The notes: generated by a model not told the origin, from the sequence alone. Positions 1-12,329 are shown, numbered from the stretch's first letter. The stretch is DNA of 64,000 nt from Pardosa pseudoannulata (GCA_032207245.1 CM063506.1:39616342-39680341); one strand, 5' to 3'. Translations and numbers: made by a program.

Positions 1-39
1 AGCATGAATTTCTGTCATTGGAATGGAAGTGTTCTCGAC

Positions 40-150
40 TTCTACTCTATATTTACTTTATACTATACTTTATATACTTTATACTATACTTTATATACTT
101 TATACTATACTTTATATATACTTTATACTATATTTATTACTATATTTATT
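40..150 (+). repeat. 22-bp minisatellite tactttatactatactttata
   Basis: Repeated tatactttatactatacttta motifs give two overlapping Tyr/Leu-rich frames that are not genes. Confidence 0.9.
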
Positions 151-400
151 TATTTTCATATACATTCTATGAGTCAAATTGGCTCACAGAGATTTTCTCA
201 GAGATGTTGACCAGGTGTTAAGGACCTTTTTACTTATAACTTCATACTAGCTGACCCCTCAGTTTGTCCTGTCCCTATGATGAAGTGGGAAACCGTCCTC
301 CAACGTTATGTTAATAAAGATCATTAGCTGAAATGGTGTCATTCTTATGGGTTAGGACTGCAACCACCCATCGGGAAGTCAGTCTTATTACATATATAAA
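150..400 (+). repeat. Dispersed repeat, copy 1
   Basis: The segment from gattttctcagagatgttgacc to cccatcgggaagtcagtcttattac matches 51205-51400 in the same orientation (cttcatactagctgacccctcagttt; cctatgatgaagtgggaa). It may be the 3' part of a retroelement, since both copies run into ATTACA or microsatellite DNA, but no coding trace identifies it. Confidence 0.7.
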
Positions 401-1193
401 GATTTAAAAATGTCTCCTTCAATTTCGATTAGTATCAAGACTGAGTACAGTTACAAACATTTTTTAAAAATTTTCCAAAGGGAATCAATTTAGGTATCGT
501 AATTATTTGTCTTTCCCTTTTATGTATGTGAATGAATGAATTTCTATTAATGAGGTATTAATTGGGATTACACGGATACATGGAAGAATTTTCATTCTTT
601 AAAATGTAAGTTGTATTTCAGAGATAATTGGATTTTCACGTAATGTTTCCATTACTTTATTAAGAAATAACTAAATAGTGATATCAACCTGTTTTTCCAC
701 TAGAGAGTTGAGAAGGCTACTTTCCATTTTTACCCCAACTCTCATCTGGTAAGAAAATAAAAATCCTTATTTAAATTTAATGTTACACTAATACGACCTC
801 ATTTGCAAGTTTTTCTATTAAAAGGGTAGATTTGGTCTCGAGAGAAAAACATAACAAGCAGTAAGAGAGAAGGAAAAATTATTGCTTTTCTTTCGAATTT
901 CTTTTTTATCCATCTCCTGGCCACATATCCTGCATTCAAGGATGTCTTATCAATGTTCCATCACTTTACGAGCTTTCATTTCGACTCCATCGGCGTGTAA
1001 CATCCCATGCGTAGTACTTTACGACCGAATTGGGCTTCACACAGTTACAATCTTGATTATTCACACACCGAGTTCTATAGACGGGCAAAAGGGTAAAGAA
1101 ACAGAATGAGGAAAGCGAAAGAAAGAATAAAAAAGGAACACAAATACATAACCTAAAATTTTTTTTTTTAAGGAAAAAAAAATAAAAACCCAT

Positions 1194-1632
1194 TTACAGA
1201 AGACATGCTGCTAAGAGAGCGCAGAAAAAGAAGAGGAAAGAAATTTCTGGCTTCAATTTGGGCACCAAGATTTGATCTCGGCTAATCTGGGGCGTTTTGG
1301 AAGGGGGGTTGAGGGACGGGAGGGGGTTGTGCAGTGGCAGATAACAAGGGGTATGCAGTGGAGGAGGAGGCCTCATTAAAAGGAAAGTACACAAAATGAA
1401 AACTCGTGTGAAAAGCTCTTCATCAGAGCCTGGCGTGCGATCTCGGCTATCAAGCTGCTCGTAAACTCCTTCACGACTGCCTTTTACGAGGGCTCGTAAA
1501 AGACGCGCGGGCAGACCCCCGGATAAAAGCATCGAGGAAGGGTTGCCACTGTTGGCTTTCATGCCACAGGTGGGGCACTCTTTGGCCTTGTTGGGAGGGT
1601 ACTGATCCAGAGCTTTTTTTGCTGCCATCAAC
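1194..1632. other. G+C-rich island abutting the Helitron-end array
   Basis: The sequence is visibly richer in G+C and CpG than its surroundings (acgcgcgggcagacccccgg, cgtgcgatctcggc). A 145-codon minus frame covers it, containing ECPTCGMKANSGNPSSMLL then a Pro/Leu-rich stretch, but it matches no family I know and its ATG lies in the neighbouring repeat. It could be a conserved non-coding element, an undetected exon or an old mobile-element fragment. Confidence 0.4.
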
Positions 1633-2197
1633 GGACCTAAGAACCCTCTTGCTCAGAGCAAACTCACCAAAGTTGTAACATATTTTAAAGCACTAGCATT
1701 TAGCCCGTCATATGACGGGATCTGTAAAATTTTTAATTTTATCCAGACCCAGATCTTTTTTTTTTTTTTGTTGTTGTTGTTGTTGTCGTTGATGGACCTA
1801 AGAACCCTCATATTCAAAGTATACCCACCAAAGTTGTAACATATTTTAAAGCACTAGCATTTAGCCCGTCATATGACGGGATCTGTAAAATTTTTAATTT
1901 TATCCAGACCCAGAGATTTTTGGTTGTCGTCGACGAACCTAAGAACCCTCTTGTTCAGTGCAAACTCACCAAAGTTGTAACATATTTTTAAAGCACTAGC
2001 ATATAGCCCGTCATATGGCGGAATCAGTAAAATTTTTAATTTTATCCTGATCCAAAGCTTTTTGGTTGTCGTCGACGAACCTAAGAACCCTCTTGTTCAG
2101 TGCAAACTCACCAAAGTTGTAACATATTTTTAAAGCACTAGCATATAGCCCGTCATATGGCGGAATCAGTAAAATTTTTAATTTTATCCTGATCCAA

Positions 2198-2243
<46 letters not shown>

Positions 2244-2308
2244 TTGTCGACGAACCTAAGAACCCTCTTGCTCAGTGCAAACCCACCAAAGTTGTAACAT
2301 ATTTTAAA
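1633..2308 (-). mobile_element. Tandem array of Helitron 3' ends (about 5 units of 141-175 bp)
   Basis: Five units begin with g(a/g)acctaagaaccctc near 1633, 1793, 1934, 2077 and 2252. The first four contain, read on the minus strand, a Helitron 3' terminus: a hairpin CCCGTCATATGACGGG, seven bases, then CTAG followed by T. The palindrome is perfect at 1704-1719 and 1865-1880 and has one change (CCCGTCATATGGCGG-) near 2007 and 2149. About 35 bp before the hairpin (tctggataaaattaaaaattttac in minus sense) match the 3' end of the Helitron at 24.5 kb, so it is the same family. Poly-T runs (1756-1769 and 2201-2230, the latter followed by (GT)n) account for most of the unit-length variation. Unit five stops before the hairpin. 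Confidence 0.75.
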
Positions 2309-3509
2309 GAACATTCTAAAACTCAAAAACCAAATTAGATTGATTAGAAAATTGACAAAAGTTTAAAAAAAAAAATGCAATCTTGGAGTATATGACAATA
2401 ATAGTGGACCTTTTCCTGAAGTGGGGCAAACTTTTTCACTATTTTTTAATAACAGCCTGGGGTCGCTTGACAGTCCATTGAGATTACATTGGGATTACTT
2501 GAGGGAAGGGCGTAAAAAGTTAAAAATATTTTAATGGGATACATATTGTTACCTTCGAAGAAGCTCGTCATAACTCAGAAATTGTTCTAGAAACTAAAAA
2601 AAAGTTTAACTGAAAATTTCAATTTGTATTAAAAATAAATTATTGGAAAAAATTCTTGTGATTAGCAAAAACACCAGTAGATTTTCAATTAGCAGTTGAA
2701 AATTTTAATTGAAAGGCATTTTATCAAAGTTAGAAATTCTTGAGATGTGCTGGTTTTCTTTCAAGGAGAAATACGAAAACTGTCAATTATTTCAACCTTT
2801 TCCATACTAAATTTATAATATAAACTAGAAGTTTAACTTATTTTTTCTGGTCATTTAATAGTGTGTTAGATATTAGATATGTTATGCTTGTTAGGTTTAG
2901 ATATGTTGTCAGCTTTTTTTTCGAGGGGGGGGGTAAAGAGTATATTCAAACCCTAAAAAATAGACAGCTCCTTAAAATAAATAAAGTAACTGACTACATT
3001 CACAATAGAATTATTGTGGAATCCATTAATGTTAATATTTACCCATTCGTAAACGTTTTCACTGAAAAAAAAATAGAATGTATGCATGCAGCATGTAGTG
3101 TTCGAGGTAGCATAGTGATTCACTCATTGGTGTAGAATCACGTGATACTCTATTTGAAAACCTGGCTAGGAGCCATCTTGTATCCTCAGAGAAAGTTTAG
3201 AATAATTTTTTAGATCTAAACATTCCCTATCTGGGATGGTAAGGGAGTACAAGAGAGAGGTGGTTAGAATATAACCCCCCCCCCCTGTTATGAGGTGATA
3301 AAAATTTGAAGAGATTACACTAAGTGTTTATAATACTACTCCGGAAGATAGAGCAATATTTTTAAGCTTATGGGATTATTTTGTTTTATTCGCAATTTAT
3401 ATAATTATTTCTTTAGTAATTAATAAACTTATAATTAAATCGTAAATTATTATAACTATGACTATGGTAAATTATTATAACTATGACTAAACGTATAAAG
3501 TTTGCAACA

Positions 3510-5130
3510 CATATCATCAGTTTATGGATATAGCCTCTGCTCATTATTCTGTTTCAGATATTTTTTTCTTAAAGGTAAAGAAAAAAGTCGTATTTGTGCG
3601 ATGTCTATCAGAAATAATGATTCCTTAATAAACAAATTTCCACTTATGTCGATATAATATCTGTCTACCATCAAGGCATGGGTGTAATCTCTCGTTTCTC
3701 TGGATATCAACTTCCTTTAAAACTAAGCAGGAATTACTTTTATTGTGTTGTGTTTATTGCTAATACTGTGTAATAATATATTTTTTCTTATAAATGCCAT
3801 GCTGGGCGATGTTTATAGGGATTATTCTTTACAAAACATATTTCCCAGTAATATGCATATAAAATTTGCTTCACATACCACCAGTACATGGATATAGTCT
3901 CAAATATTCATTGCTATGTTCATATGGACATCAGTTTCTCTCAAAAACTAAATAGAAAGTGTACTTACTGTGTTGTATTTACTAGTAATAGTTATTGGTG
4001 CTGATCTGATAGAATACCAGTTTCTTTGCCAGTACAAAAGAAGTTGCACTATGCGATATCTATAAGAATTACTAATTCACTACGGAAGATATCCTTCACC
4101 AATATGCACATAATATCGGCTATCCACATCGTCAGTACAGGAATTCTTCACGAGTTCCATACCAACGACTATGTCGTTAAGCGAATAGGTTGATAAGGGA
4201 GGAGCTAACACTGGAAATATAGAAGTGTTATCAAATTATAAAAATTGTGGGAACATACTTCAAATTTATTCATAAAAACATATTCGAATATTATCATTTA
4301 TTTATTCAGTTGTATAAGGTTCGGGTAAGATAAGTGACGACAATGAAACAGAAGTTATACCATCAAAGACAAAGGTAATAATGCAACAGCCGAAAAGAGA
4401 CTCATATGTCTGCTTTGCTTTGTTGTCTTCTGTTTTTCTTGATGAATTTTAATTTAGCACCCTAAAAGTAAACTCCTTCTCTATTAATTTAATTAAAACG
4501 TCTAGTATTTGAATCCATAGTCCTAATGTCCAATAAAGTTGCAATAAGTTTAGGAAACCAACCAACTAACCAGTGTGTCTTGAACTTCTCCAAACTCTCT
4601 CCGTTCTTCCTCTTCCAAATGTTACAACAATTCTGTTAGCTTTTCAGCAGCGTAATTAATTAAATAATGCTCTATTACAACATCTACATCAATTTGTACA
4701 AGATTGTCAAACGATTCAGTATTGTTCGGAAACCTTTTTACGTGTTTTTTCCATATGCCTTGCATACACTTATCGTTTTAAGCAGAATTAACATTTGAAT
4801 GCAATCTAAACTGGGGAAGCCCCGAATTGTAGATCGAAATTCGATAGGTCGTAAATATGCGTGATCGTCGAATAACTCGTCAAGTGAGGAGTACTTGTGT
4901 ATAAATATAATCTCAAATACTTATTGTTTATGTTTTTCTAGAGATCAATTTCCCTTAAAAATGAGGTTGACTTGTTTTTCCAGTTGTATTTCTTGCTAAT
5001 ATTATTCTGATGATTTGACAGTAGTAACCCGAGTTTTTTGCCTGTACAAAAAACGCCGTACTGTGCGAAACTGATGCGAAATAATGATTCCTCGCGAAAC
5101 AAATCCCCATCAATAGACTTCGTGACCACT
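3510..5130 (-). repeat. Three diverged repeat units leading into an island
   Basis: Related segments occur at about 3510-3760, 3860-4130 and 4905-5110, sharing (gga)tatagtctcaaatattcattg, tctc(t)-aaaactaa, gtgttgtatttact and gatatctataagaattactaattc blocks. The unit nearest the island (4905-5110) has the most CpG sites. The sequence between the second and third units (4170-4900) shows nothing I recognise. Confidence 0.55.
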
Positions 5131-5149
5131 CGTTTGTAAGTTATTACTC

Positions 5150-5520
5150 ATAAACTCGCGTGGGAAACATCCATTCCTACTGACGTCACCACGGAGACAG
5201 TGATTGGCGTTCTTCTTGGCGAAAGAAAAATCCGTCATTGCTGTTCAAAAAATTGCAACCCTGGAGAGCAAGGCGCGGAAATGTACCTTATTAAAATATT
5301 TCCCCTCTTTTCTCATTTTCGGTTCCTTCTCGAACCAACAAAATATCTATCTGCCAGTGGAAACCCCCTCTTTTCCCCTTACTATTGCCTTAAATTTCCG
5401 GATTCGAACACAAAGAGAAAGATCCCGAAATTATGCTAACGAGTATCTTTTCGCACTTCCTCTATTGCAAGCACTTCAATGTTTGGGAAGTGGGATGAGG
5501 ATAGGAGAGTGAAAAAAAAA
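5150..5520. promoter_or_regulatory. G+C-richer intronic island with a CRE-like site
   Basis: The island includes a perfect TGACGTCA octamer (5181-5188), the consensus CREB/ATF site, followed by a unique-looking block (cattgctgttcaaaaaattgcaaccctgg). The overlapping 102- and 79-codon + frames are not recognised as a protein. A role as a dac enhancer is inference. Confidence 0.35.
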
Positions 5521-6022
5521 TGGTGCGGTAATTAGAGAGCAGCAGGATGATTGGGATGTAATAAGGATTATTAAGATTCGAACAAAGCTCGGGTGGAGCT
5601 TTTTTTTCCCCTTCTCACCACAGTAATAGAGAAATCGTAAATACGAGGATGGGTAAACTTTTAATGAAACGCCGATATTTCGTAATTTCATAAACATGTG
5701 TTAAATTTTTGGATTGCTTTTCTCGAAGAGGTGGAAAGTACAAAAGCCTCTTTTCGAATTTTTTTATGCATAGATGGTTGTTATATCACATCTCGCACTT
5801 TTCTGTTTGCCTGTCTTTTCTTTGCTGCTGCACTTATTTAATAAATATTCAGATTGATTTCTGTTTCCATCTGTTGGTTTGGATCTTTCTTCAGGTTTTC
5901 AGGAATCCTTCTCACTTCCCACATTCTACCAACGTGAGTAGATGCGGGAACACACACATAAATAAGCATTTACACTATTACATTCATATACTGTCATTTT
6001 ACGGAAAGAAAATTATTACTAA

Positions 6023-6585
6023 CCCGCTAGGACGCGCTTTACCCGCAGTTACCCGAAAAACGTCCACCGGGTCTCGGAGGCGTGGTTCAACTTTTCTGAG
6101 TTCAATACAAATAAAATTACTTTTTATGAACAGAAAATTTATGTTACTAAACACAACATTAATTTTTAAAAGTATTTTGACCTGAAAAATTTTTTCTAAT
6201 AGCATTTCAAAAGCAAAAAAGTAAAAAAGTAAGACACATAACAGTTAAAAAACTTAATTCACATCTTTATATCTCATCTTTATATTTCATAATTTAATTC
6301 AAATAACGATATATTTTTCACATCATCTCTCCTCCGACCACAAACACTAAATAAAAATGCAAAAGTGAATGCACGTTTACTGGGACTTTGGAGCTTGAAT
6401 ATATTAAAAGTATCTCTTTCTGAGAAAAATATTCAGAAAAAATTGCGGAAATGCATGTTATTTGGGTGTAGAAGACCTATCAAACAGCTACTGATTAACT
6501 GGGAAGTTTATTTCTATAGCCGGATTTCGTGTAGAATTTTTTTATGACGCTCGGGCTTCAAAAGCCCGGCACGCATCCTCGCGGG
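6023..6585. mobile_element. Candidate piggyBac-type MITE, 563 bp
   Basis: The ends are inverted: CCCGCTAGGACGCGC at the left and, read inward, CCCGCGAGGATGCGTGC at the right. The left flank is CTAA (6019-6022, one change from TTAA) and the right flank is TTAA (6586-6589). Just inside the right end is a hairpin CGGGCTTCAAAAGCCCG (6552-6568). The interior is AT-rich with no transposase. Ends starting CCC beside TTAA suggest piggyBac mobilisation, but the family is not the one at 52 kb. Confidence 0.6.
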
Positions 6586-7334
6586 TTAAATATTTTCTGT
6601 AGTCAATGTAAAGCCTGGGTATTCCTCACCTATATACCTCTAATTTTAAACCAACTTCATATTTTAATTATTTTTATACTTTTTGGTAACTTTTCAATAT
6701 TTGATCGAGCCAAAATTTTGCCTGATAATATGCCTTCGAAGAATAAACATGGCATCGGATCAATCACAAAATTACGTCATTGAGGAAAAATTAATCCTTT
6801 TAATAAACATTGATTGTTTAACCGTTGTTATTATCTGTATTTCTTTCTCTATACCAGCGTGTGTTCGACTTGTAGTTTGAGGACACTTTTCTGATAACAT
6901 ACTTGTATTTTTGACTTCCGACAAACAGTATCAAGTTTGCTGTAATACATACCTTTCAAAATAGCATACGCAGGAAATACATTACGCAAATGATATTATT
7001 TTATAATTTTTATATATGGTCAGTTATATTATTTATTAAATTATTAACCTTAAAACAGCATAAAACTTCCATTTAACATTCAGTTAAAGTGTACAATGTC
7101 CGATCGACACCCAAAAGGAATTCTGTATGTCAAATCGATGTTCAGCAGATACAGTATTTATATAGAAATTATGTTAAGAGTCCGCCTTGCCGTTTTTTCA
7201 TTAAATGGTATTATAAAAATAAAATACTAATTAATACTATATTTAATTATATTATTTTTCGGATTTTCGTTGCCACCTGAGGACCGGATATTCTGTAGAA
7301 TAATCGCTCCATCCGGCTATCTTTGCTTACCACC

Positions 7335-7599
7335 GAAAATGAATTACGCAATTTCTCTAACAACATGCAAGCACATCAAACATCCAGTTCACACCCAGAA
7401 TATCTTTTGGAGGCCGATCGGACGTTTTGAATTTGACCGGATATTCTACAGAACTATTATGTTCTATTTAACACAATAATTCTGTAGAATATCCAGTCAA
7501 ATTCAAAATGTTCGATCAATCTCCAAAAGATATCCTGGGTGTGAAACGGATGTTTGATGTGCTTTGTTGTTGTAAAAAAAATTACATAATTCATTTTTC
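7335..7599. mobile_element. Foldback/MITE-like long inverted repeat (arms about 125 bp)
   Basis: The left arm (7335-7458) and right arm (7475-7599) are inverted copies with scattered mismatches around a 16-base loop. Matching blocks include gcacatcaaacatcc, cacacccag-atatcttttgg, ttttgaatttgac and ggatattctacagaa. A shorter related piece (accggatattctgtagaat) lies just left, near 7282. No reading frame is kept. It could be a foldback transposon or an inverted duplication of a local repeat; no clear target duplication was identified. Confidence 0.65.
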
Positions 7600-8215
7600 T
7601 TAATTGTATACTGTAATCTTCAATGATCTGATTATTTTGATTAATATTCTAAGGAACATAATTTTTTCACAGTTAACAATAGAAAAAAATTATAGCTACT
7701 TGAAGATCTCTATGGGTCACAATTGAAGCAATCAAAAATTTCTGAATTTAAGATAAACTTCTAAACTTTCTCTCTTTTGTCCTATCACCAAAGCATAAAG
7801 GTCCCATTGAGTATTTAGTCAATGTATCCAATGCCCTGTCGAAGTCCAAAAACGTTTTGGATGTCAATAAAGACTGTGTTCTGTTAGAAAAACTATGTTG
7901 TTAGAACTCTATCCCTTCATTTTTCAATTAAAAATGATATTATACAATTAAAACATTAAATACTGAAGTATTAAATAACTTGATTTTTTGTTATGTATAA
8001 AACAAACTTTCAGCTTTAAATCGGCTCAACAACTTTACTATAGTGCAAACTTACCACATTTCAGCAAAGAACTTAACCTCTTATTCTTAGTAACACAATT
8101 TTTTCGCAATCCAGGAAGCACTACGGAAAGAAATTATACCTACCTGAATTTCCCTATGAGCGACAATCGATACACTCAAAAACTCCCCAACTTCAGCACC
8201 AAAAAACATCTAAAC
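7600..8215 (+). repeat. Diverged copies of the 180-bp repeat family before an island
   Basis: Segments at about 7605-7770 and 7995-8215 share ggaacacaattttt, gaaagaaattata-ctacctgaatt and ccctatgag with the array at 13.2-14.4 kb. The unit at 8150 has gcgacaatcgatac where the distal one has gtcacaattgaagc. Confidence 0.6.
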
Positions 8216-8219
8216 TTTT

Positions 8220-8680
8220 CTCACTTTTTTTTTTGCTTCCCCCCACTCGACTTCACGCTCTCGAAGAACGGCAGGCAGGCAAGGCAATCGCTATCTTTTG
8301 CATTGGCTTCTCGAGAAAGAAATTGTGAATAATTGAATCACTCTTCACTCTTTCTGGCATCTTAATTAAACATCCAGGTTTTATCTCATTGTGACTAGAC
8401 ATGCGTGTGAGCACAATCGCACGCGTGTGTGCGAAAAGCTCCGGGAGTTTGAAGAGGGAAAAGTGAAATCTTTTTATATTGGATTAAGCGACCGCAGTTT
8501 CCCTCCTTTTTCGCAGTTTGATCCCATTGAGTCGTTATTCGGGAGCGAAATCTTCCTGGAGAGTGGAAAGGGAGAGTGTGCAACATACGCTACCGTAGAG
8601 GGAGTTTTTAGTTTTATATTTCCTTTTACCTTTGATGCTGATTGGTTTTGTCGCTTTTGTAATTGGTTTAGGAGTGTTTG
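8220..8680. promoter_or_regulatory. G+C-richer intronic island
   Basis: Unique sequence with gcacgcgtgtgtgcg and several CpGs, flanked on the left by repeat units. A 96-codon + frame (MTRHACEHNRTRVCEKLREF at its start) and an antisense frame overlap; neither looks like a known protein, and I treat both as chance. Conserved non-coding element is the best guess. Confidence 0.3.
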
Positions 8681-9368
8681 AATGTAACACTTTTAATGTT
8701 ACTTTCAAACTTCATTACTTTATTTTGGGGAGGAATTAGAATGGGTTAGAAATTAGTATAAATGCACCACTTACTGAATAAATCCATCCATTTTTGTCAA
8801 TATATGTGTGTGTGTAATATAACAAAATTATTATCTCTAAAGAAGATATCCATAATAATTCTTTTTCTCCCTCTCATTTTTAATATTTAATTTCCCAGCC
8901 GTAAAATGTTAGATAAAGAAGTATTCTCCGACTTAAATTTTTTTCACCCATCTCTTATAACTAATAAACGCTAATTTTCTGTTCCCTGAACACATTTTTC
9001 AGCTTTCCTAAAAATATAGTATTACATCTCCAATAATTAAATTGCTTCTTATGTGTTTTCTCGCTGGATTAAATAATCAAAGTTCACTCTTGCCTCCCAA
9101 AATTTGCTGATTCCTCTTAAGTCCCGTGGGAACAAAGTTAAACGATTCACTCGTTAGGGGCTGACATCAGAGATAAATGCGTATATTATTGAAGCATTCT
9201 AAGAACAACTATTGCACTGTAAAGATGGTTTGAAGACCAATGCATTTTGATCCTCGATATCTAATCTAAATTACATAGAGGATCAAAATTTTATCATAGT
9301 TTTGCAACTTAGGACTTCGTTTTCTGATACCATGACGGCAGCTGAGTTACATTACCAAGCAAGCCGAC

Positions 9369-9419
9369 ACACACACATATATATATATGTGTATATATGT
9401 ATATATATAAATATATATA

Positions 9420-9450
<31 letters not shown>

Positions 9451-9475
9451 AAGTTTATATATATATTATTATATT
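9369..9475 (+). repeat. (CA)n/(TA)n microsatellite
   Basis: Short acacacac run followed by imperfect ta repeats, immediately before copy A of the segmental duplication. Confidence 0.95.
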
Positions 9476-10253
9476 TATAATTTTATAGCACGGAAAACAA
9501 TCCCATACGACAAAAACAAATTAATATCTAAACTCGAGAAGACATGCATGAATAAAGTAAAACAACCCTACAAGTTCACACATATTAATATCAATAGTAA
9601 TATGCTTAAAGTTTATCGAAAAATACTTTTTTTCTCGCCTCATTTACAATGCTTCAACCATATACAAGATGTTTCACTAATCCATTGTCCAAACCACACC
9701 AACATGAAGCAGCCCTGTGAAGGAATCGACCCTTATGACTAGGAACAGTCTTAAGAATACAGCCTTAAGAATTTGGATAATAAAGAAATTACATTGTATT
9801 CTACGAACACTAACCTTAGAGAAGATGTGTTATAAATTTAATCCTTAATTGTTGTTATTCTATAGTATTTGCCATTTCTGCATATATTCACACTTTATCA
9901 TATTCTTTATTTGATCAAGTGAACCTACTTGAATATCAATTTCATCTCTTCGAATCACCACTTTCCTAATAGCTTTTCCATATAATTCTTTTAATAGTTT
10001 CCCCATCATGGGCTTTAACCCCTATGAACATTACTTTATTCTATATTTCTGCAATATAAGTATACTACAGAATTTATACATACAAATACATTTGTATGAT
10101 TCATTCAATAAATTCATATAAATACATATTATTTATGATCTAAATTAGAATAAAAACGCTATTCAGTTTCACACACTCTTCTCTCTCTCTATTCTTTTCT
10201 TATTTATCTCTAATATGCTTGTCTATCTACTTATAAATTTTTACTGCATATCA

Positions 10254-10327
<74 letters not shown>
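10254..10327 (+). repeat. (CA)n(TA)n microsatellite, copy A
   Basis: Compound ca then ta run inside copy A. The corresponding run in copy B is at 11774-11823 and is shorter by about 24 bases. Confidence 0.97.
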
Positions 10328-10329
<2 letters not shown>

Positions 10330-11773
10330 CATGGGTGAGTGGTTAAGGCATGGAAGACACATTTCATTTCATATATAAAAACTTCTTTATTGTAATCCTT
10401 CTGTTCATAGCTATGTCATTTAGAAATCCCTTGTTCTCATACTTTGCCACGATGTTATCAGCCCGAGTTCCCTCTCAGAACTGTCTTTTCTGGCATTGCT
10501 ACCTAAGCAAAATTCCTATGTCTATTTCCGCGTCAGCTTCTTTACTCCGTATAGTTCCGCTCGAGGGTGTGTCTTTCTCCTATTGCGTTGTCGTTAATGA
10601 GTTCTAACTATTTTAAGTTATAACTTGCTATATATGTATAGGCATATATATATGTGGGGGGGAGGTGTGTGGGTGTTGGGTATCCCGTGTAAAATTTATT
10701 TCTTTTCTTCTCATCCGAGGTCATGCAGAAAGTTTAACTAATCATCAGGACAATAATTCTCCCTATAGCACGAAAAACAACCCCATACGACAAAAACAAA
10801 TTAATATCTAAACTCGACAAGACATGCATGAATAAAGTAAAACAACCCTACAAGTTCCCCAGCCTTCGACTCAAGAATCATGATTTAATGATAAATCAAA
10901 GAATACTTAAAAAATTAGCAATATAAGCTATTTACAAGCAATATTTATAGGAGATAAAGTAATGAAATGGTGGGTGAAACACTGAGATTAACATTGATTA
11001 CTCAAATTATAAAATTACAAATCGATACATAATTTTAAAATTTTTGCATTATAATTATCAAACCTTCTCTAGACAAGGGAGAACTGAGGAGATATTAATT
11101 AATATTAATATCAATAGTAATATGCTTAAAGTTTATCAAAAAATACTTTTTTCTCGCCTCATTTACAATGCTTCAACCATATACAAGATGTTCCACTAAT
11201 CCATTGTCCAAATCACACCAACATGAAGCAGCCCTGTGAATGAATCGACCCTTATGACTAGGAACAGTCTTGAGAATACAGCTTTAAGAATTTGGATAAT
11301 ACAGAAATTACATTGTATTCTACGAACACTAACCTTAGAGAAGATGTGTTATAAATTTAATCCTTAACTGTTGTTATTCTATAGTATTTGCCATTTCTGC
11401 ATATAGTCACTATTTTTCTCATTCTTTATTTGACCAACCGACCAACCAAATTAAACATCAATTTCATCTTTTCTCGTCACATTTTTCATAATAGCGTTTC
11501 CATAATTCTTTTAATAGTTTCCCCATCATGGGCTTTAACCTCTATGAACATTACTTTATTCTATATTTCTGCAATATAAGTATACTACAGAATTTATACA
11601 TACAAATACATTTGCATGATTCATTCAATAAATTCATATAAATACATATTATTTATGATCTAAATTAGAATAAAAACGCTATTCAGTTTCACACACTCTT
11701 CTCTCTCTCTATTCTTTTCTTATTTATCTCTAATATGCTTGTCTATCTACTTATAAATTTTTACTGCATATCA

Positions 11774-11823
<50 letters not shown>
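11774..11823 (+). repeat. (CA)n(TA)n microsatellite, copy B
   Basis: The paralogous counterpart of 10254-10327, with fewer ta units. Confidence 0.97.
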
Positions 11824-12195
11824 GACATGGGCGAGTGGTTAAGGCATGGAAGACACATTTCATTTCATATACAAAAACTTTTTTATTGTAATCCTTCTGT
11901 CCATAGCTATGTCATTTAGAAATCCCTTGTTCTCATACTTTGCCACAACAAGCTTGAAGAATGTTATCAGCCCTAGTTCCCGATCAAAACTGTGTTTTTT
12001 GGCGTTGCTACCTAAGCAAAATTCCTATGTCTACTTCCGTGTCAGCTTTTCATTCTGTATAGTTCCTCTCGAGGGTGTGTCTTTCTCCTATTAGGCTGTC
12101 GTTAATGAGTTCTAACAATTTTAAGTTATAACTTGCTTAATTCTTAACCCCCATTTTTAAACCTGTCATACACATATAAATAATAAATATGTATA

Positions 12196-12205
12196 GATAC
12201 ATACA

Positions 12206-12256
<51 letters not shown>
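12196..12256 (+). repeat. (TA)n microsatellite
   Basis: Imperfect ata-cata start, then continuous ta repeats. Confidence 0.95.
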
Positions 12257-12258
<2 letters not shown>

Positions 12259-12329
12259 TATTTATTTAACTTCTTATTTTACTCTTTGGAATTATTATCT
12301 GTATTGCACAAATGAATTCAATTTATGGT

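Larger units (their letters stand above)
9480..12135 (+). repeat. Segmental tandem duplication with microsatellite core
   Basis: Copy A (about 9480-10620) and copy B (about 10755-12135) are near-identical from tagcac-gaaaacaa-cccata to gttctaac-attttaagttata. Each contains a (CA)n(TA)n microsatellite. Copy B has about 240 extra bases at 10858-11097 between acaagttc and the aatattaatatcaatag segment. A shared frame beginning MEDTFHFIYKNFFIVILL is present in both but ends differently and resembles nothing known to me. Confidence 0.9.

Noticed and set aside
1463..1540. Plus-strand reading ending in an AT-hook-like RKRRAGRPPDK, considered as a dac exon
   Set aside because: A stop lies shortly before it, no splice acceptor fits, and the flanks do not resemble the region around GRPPK in DACH proteins.
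1194..1631. 145-codon minus-strand frame with a C-x-x-C pair
   Set aside because: Its ATG lies at the edge of the Helitron-end array, the C-terminal half is low-complexity Pro/Leu/Phe, and it matches no family I know. Recorded only as an island.
10328..10355. tRNA-like segment gtgagtggttaaggcatgg (also at 11824)
   Set aside because: It resembles an A-box, but no B-box or cloverleaf follows, and its second copy exists only because the segment is duplicated.
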